A DNA stretch of 64,000 nt from Eutreptiella sp. 'Long Island Sound 2002' (Eukaryota > Euglenozoa > Euglenophyceae > Eutreptiales > Eutreptiaceae), in NCBI GenBank assembly GCA_964036045.1, contig OZ038378.1, forward strand, positions 23,611,935-23,675,934. The letters run 5' to 3'. The position numbers and the translations under genes are program-made. The notes below the pieces were generated by a model, which was not told the origin of the DNA, did no database searches, and saw only the letters and a program-made list of their open reading frames with translations. Shown here piece by piece: positions 20,001-26,964 of this stretch. Numbering within the stretch: the first letter of the stretch is position 1; the number at the start of each line of letters is the position of its first letter.

Positions 20001-20746
20001 CACTTATGCCATGCTGAGGAGTGCATTACCTCTGTCTGTTTTGCTGCTCTGTTACTGATTCTCTCTCTTTTTAGTTCAATATCTCTCACATAATCTAGGT
20101 CATACCCCCCTGTATGTTCCTCCCCCTCTCTTTTTACAGCTGCTGAAGAAGGAAAGCCCGCCGAAGCCGCCGCTGAGGTACAGGCACCCGAGAATGCTGA
20201 TGCTGCTGAGGACGCAGATCCCTTGGCTGAGATGGCCGCAGAGATGGAGGCGGCACCAATGGATGAGCAGGCAATGGAAGCCCAGTTGGACGCCGAGATG
20301 GAGGCTGGAATGCAAGAAGTATGTTCCATGGAATGTGCGCCAACACAGCAGCCAGACTGGCAGACCAATTGAGAGCTTGTGCTATTTCTCCTGCCCCCTC
20401 GACACCTCTTTGCCTCCATGTTTCATGTCTGCGCTCGACCTTGCCTTCGTTGTGCGCTTAAAGTTCCATGGCTGGGGCCGCCAAGCTGCATATTTTGTCT
20501 GCGGGTAACGGGTACGAGTAGGGGGCAACGGGAGGAACAGGTTCAGGAAACGTGCGGGGCTCCATCGGCACAACTACTGACCATGAGGGGAAGCGAATGC
20601 AGGGAGGTCAGAAGAAGACGGGGAGAGCAAGTGCACTAGGTGGTGAGAGGCCTCCTCATGTTTCCAGGCTTTGGATGGTGTTGTGGGAGAAGACGAGCAG
20701 ATTGCAGAGGAGCAGCTTTTGAAGGAGACAGAAGCTGCAATGGCAG
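1600..20746 (+). CDS. CCAR1-like: CCAR1/CCAR2-like (cell cycle and apoptosis regulator) protein, 15 exons
   Basis: The spliced product is about 835 codons from fifteen exons. Every exon has AG before it and GT after it, and all phases fit without a stop. Known animal and plant CCAR1/CCAR2 proteins are nuclear coactivators and splicing- or transcription-linked scaffolds; that role is inferred here. Recognisable blocks in order: Gln-rich then Gly/Met/Lys- and Pro-rich N-terminus (exon 1); IARRFPRVVMAADF, like the family ISRRYPRLYIPSDF (exon 2); the DBC1 (inactive Nudix-like) region with RVMLLSE, LDPEKDGED and TVFVIPEIWK (exons 3-5); LFAASFDEMLRRYFGVR, like family LFAELFNEMLQRDFGVR (exons 7-8); Lys/Glu/Ala-rich tract (exons 9-10); an EF-hand-like unit with FLYFDAS (exons 11-12); an acidic tail (exons 13-15). 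I see no SAP domain. The first and last exons were not located. Confidence 0.85.
2168..2880. repeat. dispersed GGACTTTCGGCCG repeat units
   Basis: A unit with a GGCCGAGG.TCCGG arm and GGACTTTCGGCCG occurs near 2166-2200 and again near 2762-2797. It appears inverted (CGGCCGAAAGTCC) near 2855-2868. TTTAATCCG follows at 2213-2221 and about 2872-2880. The units flank the tandem array at 2270-2640. Confidence 0.4.
2270..2640 (+). repeat. 83-bp tandem repeat array (GGTCTGTGGCCAC units)
   Basis: GGTCTGTGGCCA starts at 2311, 2394, 2477, 2522 and 2605: spacings 83, 83, 45 and 83. Each full unit includes TGTTATTT.AGGGGCCAC and CACACAAGGCGG. It sits in intron 2032-3886 and is not coding. Confidence 0.7.
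3887..4084 (+). CDS. CCAR1-like: CCAR-like exon 2: LAIKA-type segment
   Basis: The acceptor ends at 3886 (TCTCAG) and the donor GTATGG starts at 4085. There are 66 codons, phase 0 at both ends. VSDIARRFPRVVMAADF aligns with the most conserved N-terminal motif of CCAR1/CCAR2 (ISRRYPRLYIPSDF). The remainder is an acidic strand-rich segment ending PNAEE. Confidence 0.8.
4686..4848 (+). CDS. CCAR1-like: CCAR-like exon 3: start of DBC1 core
   Basis: The acceptor CCACAG ends at 4685 and the donor GTGTGC starts at 4849. There are 54 codons plus one base. It encodes MRYCVRVMLLSE and HLSNKLHFLVLKHLRG, matching the family SAKVMLLSSP and HPARLVKFLVGMKGK. An earlier GAG|GTGGCT at 4778 looks like a donor, but only the longer exon keeps the second motif and gives the phase (1) needed by exon 4. 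Confidence 0.75.
5746..5920 (+). CDS. CCAR1-like: CCAR-like exon 4: DBC1 core
   Basis: The acceptor TTGCAG ends at 5745 and the donor GTATGG starts at 5921. The exon enters in phase 1, completing a split Gly codon, and leaves in phase 2. The segment with GGLLDPEKDGED and NVDLSGCDFHKFLELQYENG matches the family GGHWSPSLDGPDPEKD and GIDLSVCTQWYRFAEIRYHR. The following intron (5921-9350) is 3.4 kb and carries several mobile elements. Confidence 0.8.
6200..6470 (+). mobile_element. 5' fragment of fold-back family X
   Basis: It begins CACCTCGAAGAGAGGTTG and follows the 18.0-kb copy through CATGATATTGGATGTCC and TTGTAAAATCATTATTTTGC to GGATATCACATTTT. It then diverges and lacks the right end. It lies in the intron 5921-9350. 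Confidence 0.6.
6490..6830 (-). repeat. repeat family Z with tRNA-like A and B boxes, copy 1
   Basis: On the - strand GTCCAAGCGGTC (A-box-like, resembling Ser/Leu-type tRNA A boxes) is followed about 45 bp later by GGTTCGACTCC, an exact B-box consensus. The sequence upstream of the A box, for about 230 bp, recurs at 16858-17135. The family may be a tRNA-derived SINE with an unusual leader. Confidence 0.5.
7514..7786 (+). CDS. Ser-rich ORF inside the TIR transposon
   Basis: The ATG at 7514 opens 90 codons: a short Pro/Ala-rich start, a run of about two dozen Ser from the TCC microsatellite, then a charged tail with RPRKRRNISVSDSDSSSEGE ending near GELFK. Alternating Arg/Lys and Ser/Asp/Glu resembles nuclear SR-like tails, possibly captured from a host gene. 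It could also be chance openness around a microsatellite. Confidence 0.25.
   Translation: MGPPSATPPANVPNPSSSTSSSSSSSSSSSSSSSSSSSSSTEASSGAERTRPLESVGQRRKVELSWTRPRKRRNISVSDSDSSSEGELFK
7568..7635 (+). repeat. (TCC)n microsatellite
   Basis: An uninterrupted trinucleotide run of about 22 units inside the nested TIR transposon. It reads poly-Ser, poly-Leu or poly-Pro on one strand and poly-Glu or poly-Arg on the other. Confidence 0.9.
9351..9589 (+). CDS. CCAR1-like: CCAR-like exon 5: end of DBC1 core and acidic helix
   Basis: The acceptor TTGCAG ends at 9350 and the donor GTATGT starts at 9590. Phase in is 2 and phase out is 1. YETRTVFVIPEIWKLEEP matches the family VETVVLFFPDVWHCLP. It continues into a long Glu/Lys-rich helical stretch that occupies the place where animal CCAR1 has acidic sequence before its SAP domain. 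Confidence 0.85.
9943..10141 (+). CDS. CCAR1-like: CCAR-like exon 6: charged linker and basic TRKVRKEQVKTKTV segment
   Basis: The acceptor CTGCAG ends at 9942. I place the donor at GTGTGT, 10142, because it gives phase 2 as exon 7 requires. An alternative CAG|GTGAAG at 10106/10107 gives phase 0, which would not join exon 7. The exon encodes a Glu/Ala/Lys-rich linker ending in a basic motif where a SAP domain would be expected in animal CCAR1. Confidence 0.65.
10827..10872 (+). repeat. 45-bp intronic repeat shared with 20070-20108
   Basis: TTTAGTTCAATATCTCTCAC followed by ATAATCTAGGTCATACCCCC occurs here and at about 20070-20108. Both copies are in introns and both run into a C tract, suggesting a dispersed repeat end. 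Confidence 0.6.
11159..11228 (+). repeat. truncated family X left end running into a (GT)n/(GC)n microsatellite
   Basis: AATCACCTCGAAGAGAAGTT and TTAGATCAGGCGCAAG match the left terminus of family X. The sequence then becomes (GT)n followed by (GC)n from about 11195. It lies in the intron 10142-11293. Confidence 0.6.
11294..11375 (+). CDS. CCAR1-like: CCAR-like exon 7: short linker exon
   Basis: The acceptor CATCAG ends at 11293 and the donor GTGTGT starts at 11376. The exon is 82 bp, phase in 2 and out 0. It ends ADFDAIFE, so that joining to exon 8 recreates the family-like string IFEMKLFAASFDEML. That join is the main evidence for the exon; its first half has no recognisable match. Confidence 0.55.
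11681..11773 (+). CDS. CCAR1-like: CCAR-like exon 8: conserved LFAASFDEMLRRYFGVR block
   Basis: The acceptor TTCACAG ends at 11680 and the donor GTGTGT starts at 11774. There are 31 codons, phase 0 at both ends. The block matches the family SLFAELFNEMLQRDFGVRIY, one of the best-conserved parts of CCAR1/2 (BURAN region). Confidence 0.8.
12557..12713 (+). CDS. CCAR1-like: CCAR-like exon 9: Lys/Glu/Ala coiled-coil tract
   Basis: The acceptor TTGCACAG ends at 12556 and the donor GTATGG starts at 12714. Phase in is 0 and out 1. It encodes a single highly charged helix (AAEDAERAEKRKKEQEEKEA and on). This is the position of the charged linker between the BURAN-like block and the EF-hand in animal CCAR1. 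Confidence 0.75.
12800..12900 (+). repeat. hairpin repeat family H, copy 1 (diverged)
   Basis: It carries TGTCTTGAGGTTTAACCAGG, a GGCACAGAGAATTAT...TATGCC hairpin, GTGGAGTACATGACCTC and TGTCTGTTTTTCATTA. This is the most diverged of five intronic copies. Confidence 0.55.
13302..13471 (+). CDS. CCAR1-like: CCAR-like exon 10: acidic tract ending in a poly-Glu run
   Basis: The acceptor CGTGCAG ends at 13301 and the donor GTGTGT starts at 13472. It enters in phase 1 and leaves in phase 0. The encoded sequence is Ala/Glu/Asp/Pro-rich and ends in an 11-residue Glu run from GAG/GAA repeats. The donor lies directly in the GAG repeat. Confidence 0.75.
13628..13807 (+). CDS. CCAR1-like: CCAR-like exon 11: EF-hand-like segment
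   Basis: The acceptor ATTGCAG ends at 13627 and the donor GTGTGC starts at 13808. There are 60 codons, phase 0 at both ends. INQEEIEPFLYFDASITHRTG and the following IKKDRMEALLFSLGDLCYRE match the family LLMAFVYFDQSHCGYL and EKDLEEILYTLGLHLSR. Confidence 0.85.
16033..16180 (+). repeat. hairpin repeat family H, copy 2
   Basis: It starts TGTCTTGAGGTTTAACCAGG, with the GGCATTGAGAACAAAGATGC...TATGCC hairpin and GTGGAGTGCATTACCTCA. It ends near TTAGGTCTCACCC. Confidence 0.6.
16375..16458 (+). CDS. CCAR1-like: CCAR-like exon 12: second half of EF-hand-like unit
   Basis: The acceptor CTGCAG ends at 16374 and the donor GTATGT starts at 16459. There are 28 codons, phase 0 at both ends. VQELLQPVNLHG and WHYQR correspond to the family VKKLLNKVVLRESCFYRKL. 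The preceding intron is 2.6 kb. Confidence 0.75.
16591..16666 (+). CDS. CCAR1-like: CCAR-like exon 13: Pro/Glu linker
   Basis: The acceptor TTGCCAG ends at 16590 and the donor GTTTGT starts at 16667. Phase in is 0 and out 1. It encodes ACSKATEVQVPIPEPPAPKE and a few more residues. There is no family motif; support is splice sites, phase and an open frame. Confidence 0.6.
16858..17135 (-). repeat. repeat family Z with tRNA-like boxes, copy 2
   Basis: It is homologous to 6553-6830 (CCGCTTGGACGCACCTGGCC and the long GC-rich part ending in a C tract). On the - strand GTCCAAGCGGCC is followed by the diverged B box GGTTTGAGCCC near 16805-16815. Confidence 0.5.
17221..17356 (+). repeat. hairpin repeat family H, copy 3
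   Basis: GGCATAGAGAATAAAGATGC then ACTTATGCC forms a GGCATA/TATGCC stem. It is followed by GTGGAGTGCATTACCTCA, GCAGCACTGTCTGTCTG and a C tract. Confidence 0.65.
17755..18020 (+). repeat. hairpin repeat family H, copy 4, with partially duplicated 3' parts
   Basis: The full hairpin copy is at 17755-17902. Its 3' portion (GTGGAGTGNATTGCCTCAAG and TGCAGCACTGT) is repeated at about 17903-17985 and again at 17995-18020, where family X copy 2 begins. It looks like successive local duplications. Confidence 0.6.
18027..18647 (+). mobile_element. fold-back element X, copy 2 (complete)
   Basis: Perfect 18-bp TIRs, CACCTCGAAGAGAGGTTG (18027-18044) and its inverse (18630-18647). The interior matches copy 1. 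It has two opposed tRNA-like promoters: A-like TCGAATGGTAACGC near 18334 with B box GGTTCGAACC at 18375-18384, and the inverted pair with B box at 18450-18459. They flank a GC-rich GGCGCCGGCGGC centre. There is no transposase. The palindromic B box makes both strands promoter-like. Confidence 0.65.
19283..19831 (+). CDS. hypothetical Ser/Thr/Arg-rich ORF (182 aa) within a CCAR intron
   Basis: An ATG-led open frame with RTPSRSQGRSQSQE and a Thr-rich segment, then a basic part with PQRPRRNTTRTQLYQ, ending VSEDLIDSI. No family is recognised. The base composition is less GC-rich and free of homopolymer runs, unlike the surrounding intron. A second open frame (19017-19262) lies just upstream in another phase. 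It may be the remains of a mobile-element gene or an intron-nested gene. Confidence 0.3.
   Translation: MLGVLIDSLAPESHAKSIAEISPARPRYLSAVFSSISAALTLSRTPSRSQGRSQSQESADIVCTPSRSNSRVSQASGNTTEQTTDDTDSPTPQRPRRNTTRTQLYQSSEEAHKRRSAVGPTNAHHAKLSTPLTIGGVVTGLTEPRVLADLRPKKSPKTSSTPISMAPNDECFVVSEDLIDSI
19961..20108 (+). repeat. hairpin repeat family H, copy 5
   Basis: AGGTTCAACCAGG, GGCATAGAGAATAAAGATGC then ACTTATGCC, and GAGTGCATTACCTC. It is followed directly by the 45-bp repeat also seen at 10827. The copy ends about 30 bp before the acceptor of exon 14. Confidence 0.6.
20140..20318 (+). CDS. CCAR1-like: CCAR-like exon 14: acidic Ala/Glu/Met-rich segment
   Basis: The acceptor TTTACAG ends at 20139 and the donor GTATGT starts at 20319. 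It enters in phase 1 and leaves in phase 0. The segment (AAEEGKPAEAAAEVQAPENA and on) is strongly acidic and helix-prone. The 3.5-kb intron before it contains fold-back and tRNA-like repeats. Confidence 0.65.
20668..20746 (+). CDS. CCAR1-like: CCAR-like exon 15 (last seen): C-terminal coiled-coil start
   Basis: The acceptor TTTCCAG ends at 20667 and the frame is phase 0. It encodes ALDGVVGEDEQIAEEQLLKE then TEAAMA. Two donors in the same phase are possible: GTGTGA at 20747, or the stronger GTGAGT at 20756. Family members end in a long coiled coil, so one or more further exons are expected; none was recognised downstream. Confidence 0.6.
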
Positions 20747-22716
20747 GTGTGAGACGTGAGTACACTGCTGCACCCCCATCTTTTGACTGTTTCGAGGCAA
20801 GTAGGTCGGTGAGTATGTTCGTCTACTGTGTAGTCAAATCATCTACTGTGTAGGCAAATAGCGTGATTTGTTGGCACCGGTACATGACTTTATGGTGTTG
20901 CACTGGACACCTCTTTTCAGACCCTGCATGCTGTTCTTTCTCACACAGATAACGCTGAAGAATAAATGTGGAGCGGGTTCCCGCAGCACAAATGTATAGC
21001 ATCTGTGATGGATTCACACCAAGCCAGGCTATGTGCCCAGTGCTGCCCTGGCCACCCTCATTAATGAACCCTACCTCTGTGGCCTCCCAGTTCATGTAGG
21101 TGCATGAACAGGTGAATGTTCGTGCGTGTAGGGCGTGGTGCGTGTGCGTGCGCGTGCAGGTGTGTGTACGCATGCAGACTGAATGGAATTGTGCCTGCTT
21201 ATCCATCATTGTTCACAAACATTCTGGTTTGAGAGAGTTGGTTGCATGCATGCACGAGCGCGTGCTGTATTCGCACGCAGTGGTCTGAGGAGCTGAAATT
21301 TTGACAAGTACATTTCCCTGGTGACTCTGCTGGTTTCAACGGGCAGAGTCGAAAATGCCAGCCAAGTCACCACACCCCAACCACGACATTCGCACCACTC
21401 AATTTTCCACTCTCTACGCCCGTTCTATGGGGCCGAAAAAGTTGGAACAGTGAAACCACCCAAATTTTGTAAGACAAAAATCGGTAAAGCGCACACATCG
21501 CTCTCTCCACAGACAGCCCCTGTAGAACAGTCAGAACCTCCACGGACAAATTGACAGAGACGCAAAACCAGTCCCAAGCACATTGACTCCAGGAATGTTT
21601 CCAAAGCGAGGCATCCATCGAACCAGCCCCCTTTTTCCCTGCTGCTAGCCATTTCTTTCGTGACTCCAACATTTCTGCATTTTCTGGAGCGTGTGCAGGG
21701 GATTGGTAGTGCAGATTCAGGCAGAGCACACATTGGTTTGTTTGCATGCATATCTGCATGCATGCAGGTGAGTTTGAGTGTTTGTGTGTGTGCGTGTGGT
21801 TGTGGTTGTGTTCGTGTGTGCAGAACGCCGTCTAGTCGCCCAATCTTTTGTGTTTGCGGCCTGACAAGACGAATACACTCAGACAATGGCTTCGTTGTTC
21901 TGTTTGTTACCCAACGTGTACGTTTGTTCCACCTGTGAATGTAGGTATCTTGTTCTGTCAGCTGTCTGTAGTGACCTTACTGCAGATTTGGCAGTGTGCG
22001 TGTGTAGATGTCTGGGCAGCCCAAGGTGGGGAGAGGGTGGCACATGTAAAGGTCTCATACGAGGCCCTCGGATCAATTTAGAACGCACGTTGGCAGGATT
22101 AATCACATGACACGTTACAATGGTTTGTGGCTGCTGCTCCTAGTTGGGCATGTTTTTCTGCTGAATCCCTATGAATTGCAGCGTTAAGCCTTTCTAGATT
22201 CTTCCTGGGTAGCAAAAAATAACGAGATGTTCATATTTGAGGTGCACAGGTTCTCTCGGCTGTAACCTGACAAGCAAGGGGGCTCTGTTTTACCTCAGTC
22301 CCCTGAATCAAACAGAGTTTCCACAGCCCGCAGCAGTGACCCATGCTGTGGGTGGTTCGGGGGGAAGGGCTCAAGGTGTTGGATCCTGAAGTGCAGGGGG
22401 TGGGAGAGATAGCACCAGAAAGACAGATTCTAATACGCAGACAGACACTGAGACAGACAGCGTGCATGCAAGCATGCACACATGCCCAGACAGCAACTGC
22501 ATACAAGAAACCAGGGAATCCGCATATGGCCCTGATTCCTGAATCGAGTTATCTGAAACATCCACGTGCCATATGCTGTCTGGTTGTGTGGTGTTTCCTG
22601 GAAGACTGCAAAATGCTTCCGTCTGTAACCGTGAGTTCATACCCAAATTGCACACAGACCCCGACACGCGCGCGCCACAAAAGCCTCTCCTTCGCAACAT
22701 GCATTTCTTCTTCTTC

Positions 22717-22780
<64 letters not shown>

Positions 22781-25106
22781 TTCTGTCCGCCACCCACCCT
22801 CTGCATCATTCAAACGAGCAGAAATCCCTGCTTGCACAACGTAGCACATGCTTTTTTTGGCACCCATTCACTGCAGAAGCCTGCCCCTAAATCCCTGATT
22901 ATCTCCGAACCCTGCAGCTCCCTCTCAAGTCCTACAGTTCATGGTGCACCCTCGTTCCGTGTTTCAACCCCATGGCTGCATCGTATGATTTATTTTACCC
23001 CATCCTGCATCCCACCCCGCCGCTGCTCCCCGTTGTTTGCAGTGCCCTAATGGTGCTGTAGCTACCCCAGGTGCCGTTACGCTAGCACCAGCGCACGACC
23101 CCATTGGACTTTGAGAGGGATTTCCCCAAGAATCCAAGTGGCAGTAATTCAGGACCCATATAAACCATGCGTCTGCATTCCTTGAGTCACAGTGTGTGCA
23201 TATGTGTGCAATAGTTGAGTGATATTGTGCAGCATGCAGTCACTTGGTCAAAGCAGGGCCGAAAGATTTAGAGGTTGGTTAACATAGAAAAGAGAACAAT
23301 CAAGATTTACCCAGTCCCTCCCTCCGTTTAATTTTCCTTTTTTTTTCTGCCTCAAACCTTTCTTTGAAATTCTGATGGGCCTGCAAATAATGCCTGGTGT
23401 GAACCTGTGTCAGTTGTCGCCCCTTGCCTCTCTGTTTCCCTGCAACCCGCATCCCCAGCTCAGACCTCATCATTTGCAAGGGTTCCACCAAACACTTGGT
23501 TTCATTGGAGGTCTCCAGATGGTTTCCGACCTGCTACATGAATGCAGATTCCTCAATACTGCGATGCACCCAGAGGCGTGGTGCCAAGCCCAATTGCACC
23601 CCCACGCTGTGCCAGTTTCAGTACCCCCATGACGCCCATGCAGGGTTTGAGTGTGCCCAGGTCTCATTTGCACCAGTGGCGGCAGGTGTGCAAGGAATGG
23701 TTTTGCAGCTATATACAGGAGCGGAGTGAGTTGTCTGCGTGTGTGTGCGTGCATCTGATTATTGTAGCTTGCATATGCACATACAGGATTCCAGGTTTGT
23801 GTGATTGTTGTGCTCCCAAGGTTAATTTTCGTGCTGGTTTGGTCGTTTTAGTGTTTCGTGTAGAACGAAAGGTTACCGAGATGCGATCCGTACACTCCTG
23901 CTGGTGGTCCTTCCCGGAGCGCCATCTGCAACCCTTCGGTTCACACTGAGCTTGCAGAGCGTCGTCTAATGGTTTTAGGTTTTTTGTCACTGGTCTTTCT
24001 CTCCCAAGGAACCAGCATTACAGCGCACATAGTTTTCATGTTTGCCAGGTGTTGGTGCTGTGTCAGACATAGTCAATATAAAGGGAGGTGGTACAGGTGG
24101 GTGCTGCTGTTATTTGCAGGGCTGGGGATTGGTGAATTGGCTGGTTTAGGCAGCAGTTTGCAGCAAAGATTTTCAATACCATGAACACCAGCTCCATTCA
24201 TGGAGCGGGATTTCCCCTGGAACAGGATGTCGCAGTCGCCAGTAGACTGGTGACTGGAAGTCCAGGTCCAAACCAGACGGAAATCTCCAAAACAGATACC
24301 ATGTTCATTCCGTCTAGGCCGATTGCATATGGTGACGCGCATTGTCTGCCAGCATTGCGTGACCCAGTGCAACCCTTGGCGAAACATTATTTCTGACAAC
24401 CATAACCACAAATTACAAATTGATCTGAATCACAGCAGCTAGACAACCTGTATGTATACCACCAGTAAAAGGAGGAAGCATTTGCGTGCTCCTGATCACA
24501 AGAGGGGGTTGCATGAACCACTGAATTTAAAAAGAGTTCTCCAGCGATAGGAAAGGTTCATTTAGGCATTCTAACAAATTAGATGTTTTTGGCTGGGCAG
24601 AAATTGACAATACCGCACAAATTTCCAAAATCCTAATTGAAAAGCTAATTCATTTCGAGTGCAGTTCTTTGTTCACGGACAATAAGTTCAAACGAAAAAA
24701 AACAATTCAGGCTGACGAACCAAGAGAGCTATTAGTGACATGGAGTTCAACAAAATCGGAAAAAATGAATTAACCTCTTGAGTTTCGTTCCATGGTTTGT
24801 TGTGTAAAAGTTCATAGGTACGCAGGGTTACCCTCTAATGTGTTTTCTGCTTGTAGCAACTCTTGTGCCATGTTCGTCATGCAACACATTTGTTCTGTGA
24901 TTCTACACGAGACGGCTGTGCAATGCTCTGCCGCCCAAGGGGAACACTTTTTGTTGTGGGTTTGTGTGTTTGTTACAACTGCCGTTTTTCCAGCACTGGT
25001 ATTGGGTAGAGAGGAGGCACTGGCACCTGCCGTTCCCTGCTGATTGGTCACCCACGAGGTGGTCTCAATATGAAGATTTTCATCCCTGGGTTGGTGAACA
25101 AGATTT
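20747..25106 (+). other. 4.4-kb stretch after the last recognised CCAR exon; no supported gene
   Basis: It may hold the final CCAR intron(s) and small 3' exon(s), but no motif could be placed. It contains purine/pyrimidine-alternating patches (GTGTGTGCGTG near 21130-21180 and 21780-21820) and a CT microsatellite near 22719-22790. No coding signal stands out on either strand. Confidence 0.4.
22719..22790 (+). repeat. (CT)n microsatellite
   Basis: A nearly pure CT run of about 70 bp with a few T insertions. All long frames across it are low-complexity Ser/Leu or Arg/Glu artefacts. Confidence 0.9.
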
Positions 25107-25556
25107 TTGACACTGCTTGTGCGAGCGATTGCTGCTACAACCAAAAAGAAAACGCACCGGAAGTGGAGCGAGAGTGAGAAGGACATGGCTCTACACATTG
25201 CGCACGAGAAAGGCGTTGATTCCTGGGCGGGATCGCTTTTGGCCACTATTTTCTCAGAAATGCTTGCCCGGATGTGTGAGTTTCATATCCGGGATTTCCG
25301 CTCGCAAGCAGAGCAGGCAGCAGCAGCGTGTCTCTTTGATGGACTGAGCCGAAGTGCCATGGTGTTTTCTCGATGGTTGTCAGAGATTGTGCAGTGCATT
25401 CAGGCACATGTCGCTTGTTGGGTGGAATGTACCCCAGCTGAGGCGCTGGTCGTATTGGCGATGATTGAAGAGCGACATCGTGACATTGTGGTCAAGGGCT
25501 TCACAGACAGTGTAGAATGGCTCAATGTACTCATGAACGAATGCAATTACGTATGA
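25107..25556 (+). CDS. hypothetical protein (about 123-149 aa)
   Basis: An open frame of 149 codons to a TGA at 25554-25556. The first in-frame ATG is at 25185 (MALHIAHEKGVDSWAGSLLA). The composition is balanced and protein-like, with Trp, Cys and His spread evenly, a predicted helical centre (AEALVVLAMIEERHRDIV) and no low complexity. No family is recognised. It could be a lone exon, since no promoter is evident upstream, or a mobile-element gene; the pogo-like pseudogene begins 1.4 kb to the right on the other strand. Confidence 0.35.
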   Translation: MTLLVRAIAATTKKKTHRKWSESEKDMALHIAHEKGVDSWAGSLLATIFSEMLARMCEFHIRDFRSQAEQAAAACLFDGLSRSAMVFSRWLSEIVQCIQAHVACWVECTPAEALVVLAMIEERHRDIVVKGFTDSVEWLNVLMNECNYV

Positions 25557-26299
25557 GGAAAATTGGAACCCCGATTGTCCCCTTTGCGCCTTCTAAGGCA
25601 TCCATTCGGCAAACACCATTTTTGTTTTTTTTCGTTTGGCATACGTCGTTGGCATACCGCTGTGACGTGCCACGGTCGATGGTCGTGAGTCGCGATCAAA
25701 TTGGCCAGCACCTCCTCCCTCGGCGAGGTATTAGGTTCATGCACGGAATCGGACAAAACGACAAAAGAATGATGACCATCGATTCCGGCGTTTCTGCAGT
25801 GGGAGATGTTGCCGTGTCAAGTGATATTTGAGGGTGTGACCGAGCGTTCGTTGCCCTCCAACGCCGCCGAATTCTTCGCAAAAGGGTGGCAGATGTGCTA
25901 CTTTGCGAATCATTGGAGTTGCACATGTGCACATCACTTGTTCTACATTGGGGTTTTTGTTCTTGTTGGTCAGGATGTCTTTGCCCGAGCATTTTTGTTC
26001 TGATGGGGTAGGATGTTATTGCATGGGATTTGAGAAAGGTTGTTATGTTTCAATGATTGTTTTATCTGTTGATGTGGTCTTACTTCTATCCTGCTGCTTG
26101 CGTGCCCCTCTTGCTTTTGTATTTTGGAAACCAAAGAAAAGACCCCGGCTCATGGATACGAGTGTAATACGAGGCAGATGCCACTTGTTCACCGATTGCA
26201 TGTGCAACAGATGGCGCCATAGCGCGTGGGTCCACTCCATGATTGCGGTAAGGGGCGCCATTAAGGGGTGTACAATCAGCCACGGGTGGAGTGTTTGTA

Positions 26300-26405
26300 G
26301 GAGAGGATGTCGCTGGATGTGCAGCCGCGAGTCTAGTGGCTGCGGACGAGGATGTAGCTAGATTTGTAGCAGTGAGTGTAGTGGCTGTGGACGAGGATGT
26401 AGCGG
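26300..26405 (+). repeat. short GAGGATGTAGC-type tandem repeat
   Basis: AGTGGCTGCGGACGAGGATG and AGTGGCTGTGGACGAGGATG are about 50 bp apart. Weaker related copies (GAGAGGATGTCGCTGGATGT) precede them, giving three to four degenerate units. Confidence 0.45.
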
Positions 26406-26964
26406 GACGTGGAAAGTAAACTGACCGATAAATATATTAGTGACCAATTTCTATACCACGACATATACATGATAAAGTTTCACAAAAAAAAGTAGTTTAA
26501 TGGGTACCCTTATATCTTACGACCATGAAATATTGATTAGATTTCTTTGCTATGGATGGCTAAGGATGTTTCTACCCTTTAGGGGCCCGAGTGTGCCTTG
26601 ATGAGGGTGCCATTTGGATTAAATTCAAAAAGGAAAATTTTTTTTGCAATTTTTTGTAAAAATTTTGAAAAATGTGTAGCATGGCCCATGCATTGCTATT
26701 TGTCATTGTTATATCGTTGTATATCCTGAATTTAACTTGTGGTCGGTGCGCAAAACACATTTTCTACGTTATATACTGTCCAAAATAGTTTCAACAACAA
26801 ACATTTCGAAAATGGAAAATCTTCGTTTTTCCTTGTTTATTGGCATGAAAAGGTCACACATGCACAACACTCCATCCCACCAGTATGGCACTTAGAATTT
26901 GACACACTTGTTTTGTTGCTGAGTCATCTCAGGACCCCTATTCATGTGTTGAGGAACACAATGT

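Noticed and set aside
22343-23050. 235-codon frame across the CT microsatellite
   Set aside because: The long open stretch is created by the Ser/Leu-coding CT run; both strands are open there and no domain is visible.
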